A stretch of 64,000 nucleotides of DNA from NCBI RefSeq assembly GCF_000276665.1, contig NW_004955427.1:6657277-6721276 (forward strand), read 5' to 3'. This DNA comes from Chinchilla lanigera (lineage: Eukaryota; Chordata; Mammalia; Rodentia; Chinchillidae). The notes beneath the pieces are model-generated. The model saw nothing but the letters and a program-made list of their open reading frames with translations, was not told where the DNA came from and did not search any database. Shown piece by piece: positions 36,994 to 49,859 of the stretch (positions are counted from its first letter, which is position 1; each line of letters starts with the position of its first letter). The position numbers and the translations under genes are program-made.

Positions 36994-37379
36994 AAAAAGT
37001 GCTATACAAATAGAAAGTCACTCTAAGTTGTAATTTAGAAAATCATTAACTTGTTACATTAAGAAATATATATGATACAATTCTTTTAAGTAAAAATGTC
37101 AAATACAGAAACCTTAAAAATATGTAGAATATGAAATGAAAATAAAAAAGATTGAAAATCTACATATTTAATATTTTAAAAGTAATTCCACATTTATTCA
37201 TATAAAAAGAGCCTTATAAATACGGGAAGCATTCTCAGGAAATTGCTCAGTTTTTCACTGACGGCCTGTTCTGTTTTCTTAAACACTTTTAAAGTGATGC
37301 TCCTAAACAGACTGTCACATAGGAGGTCAGGGTCATGGGCGTCAGCAGCAATCTGACGCAGGTTAACAACACGGCTTTT

Positions 37380-37620
37380 TACAACAACCTGCTCTCGCGC
37401 ACGTTGTTGTTACTCAGTTTCGTTTGCATAGCATTCTCTAGCATTTGCTGCTGAGCCTTCTGTTGGTAGCTACTTCTGAGCTTCAGGAAATCAATTTTTG
37501 CCTCATTTTTAGTACCTGGCTTTGCAAAAATGGCATAATTCACATAATCAGATGAACACATTTCATGTTGATGGGGCATTTTTAGTTCAAACCACCCTTT
37601 AACGCTAAGCTTTCTAACTG
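37380..37620 (-). pseudogene. Unidentified protein-like open frame, possible pseudogene or cryptic exon
   Basis: On the minus strand about 75 codons without a stop read like ordinary protein, from 'ELKMPHQHEMCSSDYVNY' to 'KLRSSYQQKAQQQMLENA' and ending with TAA after 'VRESRLL'. It has the same orientation as CBLB. The part upstream in frame is the GT microsatellite (Thr-His repeats), so any true start is missing. I do not recognise the family. It could be a fragment of a processed pseudogene, or a chance open frame of unusual composition. Confidence 0.2.
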
Positions 37621-37629
37621 TGTTCGTGT

Positions 37630-37698
37630 GCAATTGTGTGTGTGTGTGTGTGTTGGCGGGGGGGTACTGAGGATCAAGCCCTATACCCCCAGCCCTCA
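37630..37698 (-). mobile_element. Degenerate reverse ID with GT run
   Basis: A tg microsatellite (37630-37650) passes into 'gggtactgaggatcaagccc' and ends 'tacccccagccctc', both ends of a reverse ID with the middle deleted. Confidence 0.6.
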
Positions 37699-37699
37699 A

Positions 37700-37770
37700 A
37701 TATAATTTAAATATAATTATAACTCCACATTATAATTATAACTCCACAAATATAATTATAACTCCACATT
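37700..37770. repeat. Three-copy AT-rich tandem repeat
   Basis: Three copies of 'tataattataactccaca' spaced 18 to 19 bases apart. Confidence 0.85.
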
Positions 37771-39135
37771 AGTTGGAGAAGTGTCCTTGGAATAGATCTA
37801 AGTATTTTATTTATTCTGCAAATATTTTAAAAATTATTTGATTTTTTGTTCACAAAGTTTTCTTAAACATATTTTAAATTCTCCTATCACCCTTTACACA
37901 TGTAAGTTACAACTACCCATTTCTTCTTTAATCAAAAACCTAATCATAAGAAATCCTTGAACAAAACAAAACAATCATCTAAGTGCCTGTCAACATACAA
38001 AACTCTCTTTCATCTAAACAGAACCTTTAACAGCAGCCTAATTATTTCCTGTACCACCAGCTTCTCTTTATAGACTATATTCTTTAAACAAATAGAATTT
38101 TCACTGTGACAGAGAAGAATCAAAACTACTGGTTTAAGTCTTAGAAAAGCATGACGGGATAAACATCAAATCTACTACAAATCAAATAAAAATGATCCTA
38201 AAAGCGCAAATTGGGCTTAAACAACAAATTCATTCTTAAAAGGAAACCACCTCTGCACGCAGGTCAGTGCACCGATGGACAGTGAAACGACCCTCTCCTG
38301 CCAAAATGGGACAGCTCTGAGCAGTCTCCACTGCCTCTTCTGCCGTACTCAGGACACTGGTCACATGATGTCGACGCCATCAAACGGCTACTACGACTAC
38401 TTCTAGACGGGACACAGTAGGAAATGCAGATATCCAGGGAAGGGCAAGATTTCCTGCTCTTACATTTGTCGTTAATTAGGTGTGACCTCTCGGTCAAATC
38501 CGAAGGGCTAGCTAACTAAACCCTCCATTTCTGTGTGTCTCCATCTATTACATCATTTGCAAAATGAAACATTTTTTCAATCTGTAAGGTTTGAGGTGTT
38601 ACAGAGTTGTTTGCAGGGACATGAAGTTGATTTGGATGGTAACAATGAGCTTGTATTTATGTGTTTGTATGTATTTATCACGTACAAGTACACATTTAAA
38701 TGCATTTGTTCATGTGTATTTGTATTTATCACACAGCCTAAATGAATGTCTTGAAAATATCCCATGACAATATAAGTAAACCGATGCATTTCTCCTTAGC
38801 ACAATATTCAAGTATTCAAATACACACACATAATGTACAAAAACACAGGAATTATAAAATAATCAATATAGGTTAATATCGTCCTCCAATGTGAAAAGCA
38901 GAACTCTAAGGGTGAATGAATCTTTAAGCTTATCACACTATACAGCAGCAGATCCCCTTGCAATTCCTGCACACTAACTTTCAGAATGAGCAGAATGCAT
39001 GGATTTCCAGGTCCCAGTTTTGCCCTGTTGACTCCCTCACCCCCGCCACCCCTAGCAGAGTGACTGATCCCCTCAGACTGGAACCAGGGAAGACTCATCT
39101 TAAGTCCTCTGGGGAGCGCCGCTGCCGCGCCTTAC

Positions 39136-39257
39136 CTCCCGGGTTTGGTGCTGTACTTCTGCAGGCGCGCCTTCACCTCGTCGTAAGTGAGAAACGCCAT
39201 GTACCCAGGATGCGTCACAGCTAAGAAGTTCCAATTGCGGAGAATGGAGCCCCAAGG
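39136..39257 (-). CDS. CBLB: CBLB exon: EF-hand to SH2 junction
   Basis: This 122-bp exon has acceptor ...gttttcag and donor gtaagg. Forty codons run from [19 protein letters not shown] to ...LQKYSTKPG, about residues 242-281, followed by two bases (AG) of a split Ser codon. It encodes the second EF-hand helix and the start of the variant SH2 domain, including the '[11 protein letters not shown]' helix. The Tyr-Ser-Thr before KPG separates CBL-B from c-CBL, which has Phe-Ile-His there. The exon is notably GC-rich at third positions compared with its AT-rich introns. Frame and splice sites are intact. Confidence 0.97.
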
Positions 39258-41067
39258 CTGAAAACGCAAATAGAGAGATTATCTAGATTTGACCAACCAC
39301 TGATTACACACCAACTCATTATTTCATAAACAATGAAATTCTAGATACTTTCACAGTTAGTATGTATTTACACGGCTTGGGTTAACCTTTGTTAACAGCA
39401 AATATGCAACAGTTTGTTTTTTTCTAGAGAAATGTAATTAGGCAGGAAAAAGATTTCCTAGGAATAGAATATGAAGAGCAAAAAGGAAAACCTCATAATC
39501 TCCACATAGCCTATCTTAATAAAGCATTTGTGATCATTTTTAAACATAAACCACCATAATCTTTTTCTTCAAAACTTTCTAACTTTAAGTAAGAATGAAA
39601 GTCCTTGTAAACAGCCTCAGACGACTCCCAGGGGCCGGACGCAGTCCGATCTCAGTGACTTCCTGCCCCGACCTTCTTCCACTGCCTTCCACGTGCCGCT
39701 CCTCTCCCGCCACACGGGCTTCTCTGTCACGGGCCTGAACCCAGCACATGCGAGACCGCAGTCCTGTAGGTGCTGATTCTTCTACGAACTTTCCCCTTCC
39801 CGTGGCACGTGACTCCTTTCTCCAGTGTCCCTTCCTAAGCTACCTAGGGGCAAGGAGCACGACCGTCTTGCTCATCCACGGATACTGAGGCACAGAGTGT
39901 CACGCACACTGCCGTTGACCAGATCCCACCAACAGCGACTTTCATGTTTCCTCAAGGGAACGTGCAACCGTACTTTCTCCTGGTTTAGGCTTAAACAATT
40001 ATACAATTAGGAAAGACTTTGGGTTTAAACATGAGTTATACAAAAGAAATTTCACAAAATACCTGGTTTGCATCAATCTCTCTTTAATCTGATTAGCTGT
40101 CCCTCTGGCTACCATGGCGAGGGAAAAAGGCAGTCCATGATAGACCACTTTGCTTGAGGGTGTGGGTGAATCGCCTGCAATTATTTTTCAGGCTGAGGCT
40201 ACATTTTTTCCTAGGAATTGGCAGCACACTACTTCGAATATGCCAGATTCTTAACTCAAATCTTCTCCATGAAGGAAAAAAACAGGTCATTTATGTGGCC
40301 AAGTTAAATTGTTGAAAAAGATATCACAGGCTTCATTACTGATAGAGTTCCTGCTTTTGTTTGTTTTGAGACTTGTTCTCCATCATTGTAAATCAAGTTT
40401 CAAATTTACAAGGCAGAATACTTCAAGTATTATTTCCCTTGAGATGAGAATAACAAGGGAAAGAATGATTTGGTAATAAAGAGTCATTTAGCTTTTTCTG
40501 ACATAACAAGAAAAATCTTTAGGGTATTTCCTCATCACACTAAAATATCTCATTGGGTTTAGAAGGAGATCCTGAGAATACTAACATGAGAGGTTCTATC
40601 TGCACTTGAAAAAAAGTGTACTTGTAATGTGCTCTTAAGGTACAACTAAAACTGACATAAAACACGGTTGGGGAAATGCATAGGTTTAAAAAAAACAACT
40701 AAGAAGTAGCTATTATTCCAGACATGTTCACTGCTTTGCTTCCTCATTTACAAAGGACAAGGGCAGATCCAACATCAAACAAATACTGGGGATACTTGTA
40801 TGAAAGTCCACATGTATTAATGGAAGAACAGCTTTTCAAAATGCTACATTTCACACAGTTCAATGCATAGCTTAAAAAACAAGAGGAGAATCATGAAATT
40901 GGCACTTTAGAGCCAGCTGCTGCAGCATTAGCAACCATGTCTTGGTACACGATCCAGAGGGCCAGCTTTTAATTACAAAAATATTTATGTAATAGGGTGA
41001 GTCTGTGTGCTGTTTATTCATTGAATGCAACCCACTCGGAACAGTCACAAACACGTGTTACTGAAGA

Positions 41068-41130
41068 GTGTGTGCGTGTGTGTGTGTGAGTGTGCGTGCG
41101 TCTGTGTGTGAGTGTGCGTGTGTGTGTGTT
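41068..41130. repeat. GT microsatellite with GC interruptions
   Basis: Repeated gtgtg with gcgtg and ctgtg variants over about 60 bases. Confidence 0.9.
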
Positions 41131-42724
41131 TCCATTTAAAGTATCTTGCCAAGTAATGGGTTAAAGAAGGCAAAACAAAGTGTTGGGGATAATGCACTGA
41201 GCAAAGGAAACGTCTTCATAAACACGAATGGAAATTCACTTTAAATTTCTAAACAAATACAGAAATTAACGAAATGCATGAATTAGTCCACATGTCACTG
41301 TTTTCAAGAACCAGTTACTGACTTAAAACGTAGGTTAGAAGAGAAGCTGCAAGCAGCCTGCTGAGATACTCTTTATAAACTCTTTGCTGTAGCTGAGGAC
41401 TTTCCTCTTTATTTGTTCTCCTTTCTCCATTAATGATCTGTATTTCATACTAACTAAGATGGTCCCCCAACATTCCTGCCTCACGCTGGCACCCCTCAAA
41501 TGTAGTGCCCCATTTCTCAAGGACCCAGTCTTCCCTAATTGTGGGGAAAATAGGAGAAAGGAAATTGCTCCAAAGAAAGGGAAGGGAGAAGCCGAGTCCC
41601 TCTACTCCAAACCGGGACTTTAGTTCCCGCTTACCATAAACACCGTCAACCACCTGGAGAAGAAAGACAACGATGAAGGCAGAAGGAAGAGGATATGGGG
41701 AAGGTAATGCCTAACACACCAGGGTCCTTCTACATATCCCCAGTGTTCGCTCAGTTTCTAGCTAGGTATTAGGGCGAAGGACACACAGAAGAGGCTGCCT
41801 TCTTTCCTTCTCTGTTCCGTTCTCAACCTCATCCTAGTCTCTGCTGCCCCCTTCTTCAACCCCTGATGCTACTCCGTCTGCCTCAGAGCAAATGCTGAGT
41901 GGTCCTTACCCACTTTCAGATCCCACTCTGCCCCCCGCTGCCCCAGTAATCCAGAGCTACTAGCTCTAGTACCCGCTACACCAAAACAGCTCACATTCTT
42001 CATGGACTACGGAAACTGAAGGACAGAAAAAGTACAATAAATTGAGGAAAACACTGAATTTTTAAAGTCATGTAAAAACAGAAGATCACACTGTAAGGTA
42101 CATACATGATTACTGCCAAAACATTTGAATAATTACACAAACCCAAGATAATAAAAAATGTCAAAGAATTTTTCAGCTCCTTCTATCATTGTGTGTTTTA
42201 AAAGAGATTAGGCACTTGGTCCAGTTAATATTTTGCCTTTAGTACTGAAATTTTTTACAGAAGCTCTGCTTCTAAAGATCCTTTCCCTTTTCCATTCCAG
42301 CAAACATAAATAAGATATATAAACTTTAGAGTATTAAAATTCCTTGGGCTGTTTTAAAGTGAAACAGTTTATAAGAAAATATGCACACATATTAAGATGC
42401 AGTTTGGGTAAGAATTTAACTAAAATTAAGCTGCCCCCATGCCTTAATATATTACTCTACAGCATTGCAGCATTTAATACCCATACTAAAAAGTCACTGA
42501 AGTTCCACACACAGAAAAAATTCTTCCTAAAATGAGCATTTAGGTTTAATGTGTGAAAATTGCTTGTGCCTGTTTTATTCTAAAGGTAAATTTATTTCTT
42601 GTATCATGTTAAAAAAAGGATGTGTTTATTCCGAAAAGTTTCTGAAAAACACTAAAGGAAGGAGAGCATCCACGGTAAAACAGTCGGTGTTGGGTAACAC
42701 CAGTGTTTTCTAAAGTGTGCATCC

Positions 42725-42840
42725 GAAGCCAGGTGTGGCGGTGTACACCCTTCACCGGCACCCCGCGAGTGGGAGGCTGAGCCACAAGGGTCACAAATGA
42801 ACGTCAGCTGGGACTACACAGCAAGACCCTCTTTCAGAAA
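42725..42840 (+). mobile_element. B1 SINE, CpG-rich copy
   Basis: 'agccaggtgtggcggtgtac', 'gtgggaggctgagccacaag', ending 'gcaagaccctctttcagaaa'. Shorter than usual, with several CG positions. Confidence 0.8.
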
Positions 42841-42896
42841 GTAAGTGAAGAACATCAACAAACGAACAACGCACTTTAGAATCTTTAAAGAAAACA

Positions 42897-43195
42897 AGCC
42901 AGGCACGGTGCACACCTGCAAGCCCAACACTCCGGAGGGCCGAGGCGGGACGATAACAAATTCAAGCTCAGCCTGAGCTACTTGGTGAGACACTGTCTCA
43001 AAATAAGAAAGGAAGAAAGGAATCAAGAAAGCAAGGAATCAAGGAATTAAGGAAGCAAGGGACAGCAGGAGGGGAGGGGAGAAGGAGAGGCTAGAGGGAA
43101 AGAGGGAGGGAAGAGAAGGACAGAAAAACCGAAAGGAAGGAAGCTAGAATTTAGCTCAGTGCAAAGGTCCTGGTTTCAAGTCTCAGTAATAGAAA
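42897..43195 (+). mobile_element. B1 SINE, purine-rich tail and ID-like remnant
   Basis: B1 body 'caagccaggcacggtgcaca' to 'gagacactgtctcaaaataa' (to about 43003), then a GGAA/GGGA-rich tract to 43140. An ID-like piece 'gctagaatttagctcagtgc' to 'tttcaagtctcagtaatag' follows. It could be a B1-ID composite whose linker expanded into simple repeat. Confidence 0.7.
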
Positions 43196-44129
43196 AACAT
43201 TAAAACATAAACTGACAATTTATATGCACCAATGGAATAAACACGAAACTACTGTAAGTATAAAATAAGCAAAAGCACACTTTCTGCTGTAGTTTATCCA
43301 GCTAGTCACCCTACATATAATGTAGAATTATCATTTTAAAATTGTAATAAAGTAAACTGTACCCTATACATATTGTTGATAGAAGTCCTTTTATCTTCTA
43401 TTAAAAAGTTCTTTAGCAAATTAGAAGCTAATCCAAAGTGTCCAATTTCTTTTCTTTTTTAAAAAACATAAATCAGTCACCCTATCCTTGCTGGCTAATG
43501 TCACAAGCAGAATCATATATCAGAGCATTCATGTAACACAGAAAACAAAACCAAAATTATACTGAAAATTTTGTTGTAAGTTTTAATCAGAATAAATTAT
43601 ACTACAGATTAAAATAATAAATTGCTTCAGAATACAAATAAACCTGGTATCTGATCAATTTATATCACTATAATTTATGTCATTAAATTAGAAAACTTTT
43701 AAGTTGGATTCGTCTATTTTCTGACTGTTTGAATTGAATCCAATAGATAATATGCATTTTAATGGAAAAAACAAACTCAAAACACAAATGTTAAGTATTC
43801 ATGTCTAGAGTAATCCTATGAAGACATGCAAAAGAACAAAACAACAGTATCTCCATACAACACTATCTGGTATTGAACATCTATGTAAAACAATGATGGG
43901 GGATTGATTACAAGACAAAAACAATAAATCCAAATAAAAAAGCCCATCTCAAAATTGTTTATAGTAGGAAAAAAGCAGAAAGAATCTGAATGTTATAAAA
44001 GAAAGCTTTGTTACATTTCTACTGACATTTATATTGACATAATTTTAATGGTATATAGGACCTGATACCTGAAAAATTATGTTGATGAAGAGTATTTGAG
44101 AGGACAGAAGGGAAAGGACTGATAGATTA

Positions 44130-44324
<195 letters not shown>

Positions 44325-45040
44325 TTAATTATTGAATCAAATGTCACTGAACAGATACCTTCCATTGAAACACCACACTTGAATCATAAAATTAGCATAA
44401 ATTACATTTGCAGTAAAAAATACTTGAGGATACTGTTCATAATTCAGATCACAGGTAATGTTAACTTTGTTATGTTCCATTTACCAAAAAAGTTAAAAGA
44501 AACAATTTCTCTCTTAAATAGACCTTGCTTGTCAAGGTATCTCTGCACATTTAGAAGAAGTATTAGGTCAAAGTTCTGTGCATCACGACGTCTTCATTTG
44601 CTCACACAGGGTTGTTTAACTACGGTTTAACATCAAGTTCTCTCTGTTTGAAGATAGTTATAAGAGGGTGGGTGCACAGAGCGGCAGCGACATTCAGTAT
44701 TCACTGCACAAACGAGGCCTGTGTGTGCCGCTTTTCCATAAGTGTAAGGCGGAAAATCATAGACTTATCTGTCACCATCCTGATGTTTCTGCGGAGATGA
44801 AAAGCACATGTAACTTCCTCTCCATGCAACGGAAATCTCACTTTTAAGAAAGTAACTACAATTGCTATCTCATGGGAATTGATTTATTGATTAACAACTA
44901 TTCATTAATTCATTCTTATTACTTATCTCATATCAAAAATGTTGGTAAGTAATGCATTCACATACTCGAAAAGTTTCAAAGCACACAGAATATTAGCCAG
45001 GAATTTCTATCTCCCAACCAAACCCCTAACTAATTTATTT

Positions 45041-45127
45041 TCTTTTTTCTTTTTTTGTACCAGGAATCAAACTCAGGACCTTGTGCTTTCCAGGCAGGCG
45101 CTGTGCCGCTGAGCTATCACCCAGCCC
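45041..45127 (-). mobile_element. ID SINE, reverse orientation, with target-site duplication
   Basis: T-rich tail complement, then 'gtaccaggaatcaaactcag', 'caggcaggcgctgtgccgct', 'gagctatcacccagccc'. The flanks cccctaactaattt (45023-45036) and cccctcactaattt (45125-45138) agree at 13 of 14 bases. Confidence 0.9.
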
Positions 45128-45483
45128 CTCACTAATTTCCAAGATTAACCCACCTTCCTCTCCCCGTGAACATGGTTAACAACCTTTGTACACTGCTCTG
45201 TGATGCTCCTAATCTCAAAAAGCCAAATGCCTATTGCTGGATCCATAGAATGAGGAAACCATTCAGATTTTTTAAAATGTAAATGGTAGTTTTCAAGAGT
45301 ATATATACGAGTTAAATGCATTCTTAAAAGACAACATATATTTAAATCTTAAGTTTTTCTTTCCTATTGTCTCTTAAGACATAAAAGACTCAAGCAGAAT
45401 GAACATTTTGCCTGGCCTCAAGGTAAACCAATCCTCCCAATGAAAAACTATCACTAAGTCTCTAATTTCATATTCACGACTAC

Positions 45484-45645
45484 AGCAGTGGCTGTCAACC
45501 TTAGCGTCCATCTGAGTCACCTGAAGGGCTAACACAGAGACTGCCCATCGCCAACCCAAGACACTGGGGAGTCGGGGCTGAGAGGCGAGCTCTAACTGGT
45601 CCCAGGTGCTGCTGATGCGCTGGTACCCCTACTCTGAGACAGTGC
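45484..45645. mobile_element. MER5-like hAT DNA transposon remnant
   Basis: Follows the MER5 pattern: 'agtggctgtcaaccttagcg', 'catctgagtcacctgaaggg', 'gtcccaggtgctgctgatgc', ending 'actctgagac'. These non-autonomous elements are old and shared by placental mammals. Confidence 0.75.
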
Positions 45646-47304
45646 AGGAACCTAAGACCCACCAACTGCTAAGGCAAGCCCTTTCAGGAAAGAGGGCTAC
45701 AGAAACACAGGCACAGACCTTGCCTCTGTTCCTGAAGAACGCACGCTCGTGGGCAAGAGCTCAGACTTGCAGCGCTAGCAGAACGCAGCAAGGGAATCTG
45801 TAAGGAAGTCCTCCGTGATGGATGCCAGAGAAGGATCTATGGGAAACGGCATAAATAAACGACGAGACAGGCTTACAAAACGACATTACACTTCTAAAAA
45901 AATTAAGGTCTGATGTACCATTACAAAAACTATGAGGCTTAATGCCCCAAAAGGCTTTTCTCTATGTATGAAAAAAACAGGAAACCACAGAGCACTGAAG
46001 AGACACCACATCAGATGCCAGTTAGAAGAAACACACGTCAGACTCTGATTAAGGTTAACAAAACGCTGCTGCCGTAAAAGAACAAGGGAAATGCTTAATA
46101 GTATTAGAAAGCTACTGATTTAATGTGACGGATAAATATGCAACTATGTCCAGCCTTGTTACAGTGACCATGAAAGCAGTGCCTAAGAGGCACATTTTTC
46201 TTTTCCAAATTAAAGTTTCCAATAACCAACATACAAAAAGAACATAAACCATAGTGGGAAAAGAGTTGATCAAAGAACTGCTGATTCAAGGCTGGCGCAA
46301 ATATTTTTTATATGGAAAGCCACAGAGCTCTGCTTTGTGTGTACTTGGTAGATGTTAAAACATGGTTAAATACACGAAAATATTATTATTCAATATTTAA
46401 GATGGGTGGAGATGACACCCGAGTACTCACTGACTTCCCAGACCACGTTATACAAAATGGATGGACTTCAACTGACAAACAGAAACCTTCCATCTCTCCA
46501 GCGCTTGTGTTAATGAGACTTTGTCACAGCTCAGTTGCCATAAACCTAAAGCCCACAGAGGCGTTCATTCACTGAAACCTCAATTAAGGGTGGCAATAAG
46601 GAACACAAGCTAGGGCATTACTTGGTTACCTTATCAGAAAACCTGATCAGATTTTCCCCGTTTGATCAGCTCAGCAGAACACCCTTGTGCAGGAGGGAAA
46701 TTAGTGAGGGAGGGTGTTTCCCAGTGAAGGAAAGATGTCTCTAAAAACAAACAAAACAATAGATTGTTCTAAGGCTGTTGCACACAGGATCCAAACTTCC
46801 CAGGGAAAACTGGAAGTGGTGACCACTTTGTTTCCTGAATTGAGCGGGGAGGAGGGGACTGGGAGAGAATAAGTTTTCATGCTTTTAATGAAGCGGCAGC
46901 AAGAGGGTGGTATTTCTCACTACTTCTCGCCTTGGACATGAAGCCTGGCAGAGAATACATTAATGGCAAATTGATTTAAAACTTGTACAAATGTAAGTGT
47001 GGAGGCAATCTGGCAAAAGAAAACGGGGATGAATAGAAGAAGAATTAAATACTGAAAACTAAATGAGCCAACAAACTTAAAAGCTCTCACAAATCACAAA
47101 ATGTTTAAAGTGCTCTAGTGACCACGCAATTATAAAACACATGAATTACACATTGAATCACCTTTAAAACAGACAGAGACTCACACATCACTATCAACCT
47201 ACAACTAGCAGAATACAAGACCAATTGGGAGCGAGGGGCTTGTTAGGAGAACACAGTTTCAGGATCTCCAGACTTCTGGGAAGAGCGCGGCGGCCGTGCG
47301 CTGG

Positions 47305-47354
47305 CGTGCCATCACCTGCTGCTACACGGCGTGCCATCACCTGCTGCTACACGG
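47305..47354. repeat. Perfect 25-bp tandem duplication
   Basis: Two identical adjacent copies start cgtgccatcacctgctgcta and end cacgg. Absence of any difference implies a recent event, or an assembly artefact. Confidence 0.93.
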
Positions 47355-47569
47355 AGTTCTTTTGATGACTTGGAAAAGAGGGACAGTTTTGTTCCCTTGT
47401 CTGAAGAATTTAATACATAAGGCTTGATTCTACTTTTATTATTAGATAATGGATTCTAATCTGTCGACCAAACAGCAAAAGTAATTGTCTTTACAAGCCT
47501 TTTATTTCTAGAACTTTTTTTTTTAAACGTGTTACCTGTATTAGTAACGTCTGCAGCACATACTAGGTA

Positions 47570-48215
47570 CACTTATTATGGGGAATTGGTATACGCACCT
47601 CACATATCTCAATTCTTTTTTGTCTCCATCCTCCCCCTTTCTGGGGGCAGCACAGGATTCATTTATCTTGTAACTCCTTACAAGGATAATTATCAGACTA
47701 ACAGCCAGACTAACAGGCCAAGAAACAAACACATCAAATGACTCTGCTAAATCAAGGTATACTTTTTGATACACCGCCCATGTTGGATTACAAGAACTTT
47801 TCTCTCTTTTTCCAATTCTGTCTTTTATTTTGTACTTTATATATTGAATTTCTCACATAAGAGAATGTGTGATACTTAATCTTCCAGGTCTGATTCACTT
47901 CACTTCTCACTGTAGTCTCAAAGTGCATCCGCTTTCCTACAACTGACTCAAGTTTACCCTTCCTTCTTACACAGCAGGGCTCCACCGCTCACGCTTTCTG
48001 TGGGTGGACACACAGGCTGTTCCAAGGAGCAGCTGCTATGAATTGTACTGCTGTACACATGGTGTGCATACATCACTGTGGTGTGATGCCCCTGACTCTC
48101 TTGGTGAGGATACTTAACGGGAATTAGCGGGGCCCACAGAAACTCTAGTTTTAGTTTTGTGAGGCGTCACCAGTGGCTGTACCAGTCTACTCTGCCACCA
48201 ATAATCAAGAAGCAT
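47570..48215 (-). mobile_element. L1 3' end, reverse orientation
   Basis: Reverse-complement L1 3' words in order: 'tgtgatacttaatcttccag', 'gtctgattcacttcacttct', then 'tctagttttagttttgtgag' and 'cagtggctgtaccagtctac' with 'ctctgccaccaataatc'. Coding is lost. Confidence 0.7.
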
Positions 48216-48549
48216 GTCTTTAAAGATACAGTGCCCTTTCAGAGAAAAGCAGAACTGAAGATCAGTCCGACGTAGGGAAACAAAGCTGAAAAGGTGTCGG
48301 TGGGTGAGCAGATCACAGATACGCAACCTTCCAGGACTGTCTCCTCCTGGGTAGAAATGGAAGCGAGTATTCAACAGCCTAATTTGAAAATCCTGTACTT
48401 TTAAGACAAAAGTAAAAGGAATAAAAGAAAGTACTAGAAAATTCATTTTTAAAAATTTACCTGAAACCTCTACTTCCTCAAAGGCTACAGATGTTATTTA
48501 TAATTGACATGAAAGAAGGACTATTCCATAAAACAAAGGTGTGAATTTG

Positions 48550-48735
48550 CCCAGTGTGGTGGGACATGGCCAGAATCCCAGCCCTCTGGGAGACTGAGGT
48601 AGGACCATTCCAAGGTCCAGCCTAGCCTAGGCAACAGTGAAACCCCATCTCAAAACAAAGAGTAAAAAAATAGGCTTAGAACACAGCTCACTGCAAAGAC
48701 CCAGCCAGGGGCCAATCCTTGGCAGTGCAAAAAAA
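48550..48735 (+). mobile_element. B1-ID composite SINE
   Basis: B1-like half 'cccagtgtggtgggacatgg' to 'aaccccatctcaaaacaaag', then ID-like half 'taggcttagaacacagctca' to 'ggccaatccttggcagtgc'. Third composite of this type in the window. Confidence 0.75.
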
Positions 48736-48769
48736 CCAAAGTGATTATCAGCAAAAACTATGCCATCTG

Positions 48770-49090
48770 AAAACAGAAACTTATGTATAATTCTGCAGTG
48801 ATGAGAACTTAGTATTTCTGGAAGCCAATCTGACAACAGTTTCAAAAGCCTATACATTTTGATCCAGAAAGTCTACTTAATGGAATTTTGTCAAAAGATA
48901 AGTATGTCCAAAGTACAGAGGAGCACAAAAATTCACCCACAAGTTTCTTCAAGCAGTTTTGTTTATAACAGCAAAATATTAAAAACAATTCAGAGTAACA
49001 ACAGAAGACAACACTCATAAGAATGTGACATCATTTAACATTATACGGAAAGTACTTATGTAAAAATATCCATGGCGCTGTCTAGCAATA
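48770..49090 (+). mobile_element. Old L1 (L1M-like) 3' remnant
   Basis: Loose match in word order: 'ggaagccaatctgacaacag', 'ttgatccagaaagtctactt', 'agttttgtttataacagcaa', 'aaacaattcagagtaacaac'. Too diverged for a firm subfamily. Confidence 0.5.
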
Positions 49091-49436
49091 TCAACAACAA
49101 CAGTATTTTTAACGTTATTGCACGCTTTATGATCTGACGTTCAAAACTCCTGCAGATGTCCAGAAAAGTCATCACAGCGTGAGGTGACGATAACTGGATT
49201 GGGAAAGAACCACAAGTGATTTTCAAAGTGGCATGTTCTGGGTGTGTTGACGTTTTCAATGCTTCTATCTTTCTAGTGTAACCCAATGGGTAAAAGAATC
49301 GTGAGAGAGCTGAACATGGTTACTGAAGAACAATATAAGAAAATCATATTGCTACATGTCAGCAATATATAACTAGAAAGAAAAACTTTTAAAAGTTTGA
49401 CTTTTACAGTGCTGTCTATAAATATTAAATGAATAG

Positions 49437-49804
49437 TGTCTTAAGTTACTTTTCGCATTGATGAGACAAAATACCCAACACCCGAAGTTCAAGGGGCAAA
49501 GGTTTATTTTGCTCAGTTTAAAGAGGTTTCAGTCCATCCTCGGCTGGCTCCACGGCAGGGTGGCACATGGCAGAGGGCAAACGTTGACGGCGGCGGAAGA
49601 CAACAAAAGCAATAAGGAAGAGCCAGCGGGGGAGGGCAAGCCTCTTTCCGTCCCTTACACTATATGCTGGCCACCCACCCTCGGGCAGAGGAAGCACTCA
49701 CACCCTTATTCGCAGCATTAGACCACGACTCAATCACAAACTCTGGATTCAGCCACCTCCGAGAAGCCTGCTTCCCCATGAACACCCAGACACAAACCGT
49801 AACA
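49437..49804 (-). mobile_element. MaLR-like solo LTR with 5-bp target duplication
   Basis: The plus strand starts tgtcttaagttacttttcgc and ends 'acacaaaccgtaaca', so the LTR has TG...CA ends on both strands. The pentamer aatag flanks it exactly (49432-49436 and 49805-49809), as expected for ERVL-type integration. It contains 'ggtttcagtccatcctcggc', shared with the LTR at 7626-8107. Confidence 0.9.
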
Positions 49805-49859
49805 AATAGAAATACAAGTGACAGAAGATGAGTAAATAAAGATAACACTTCAACAGGTC

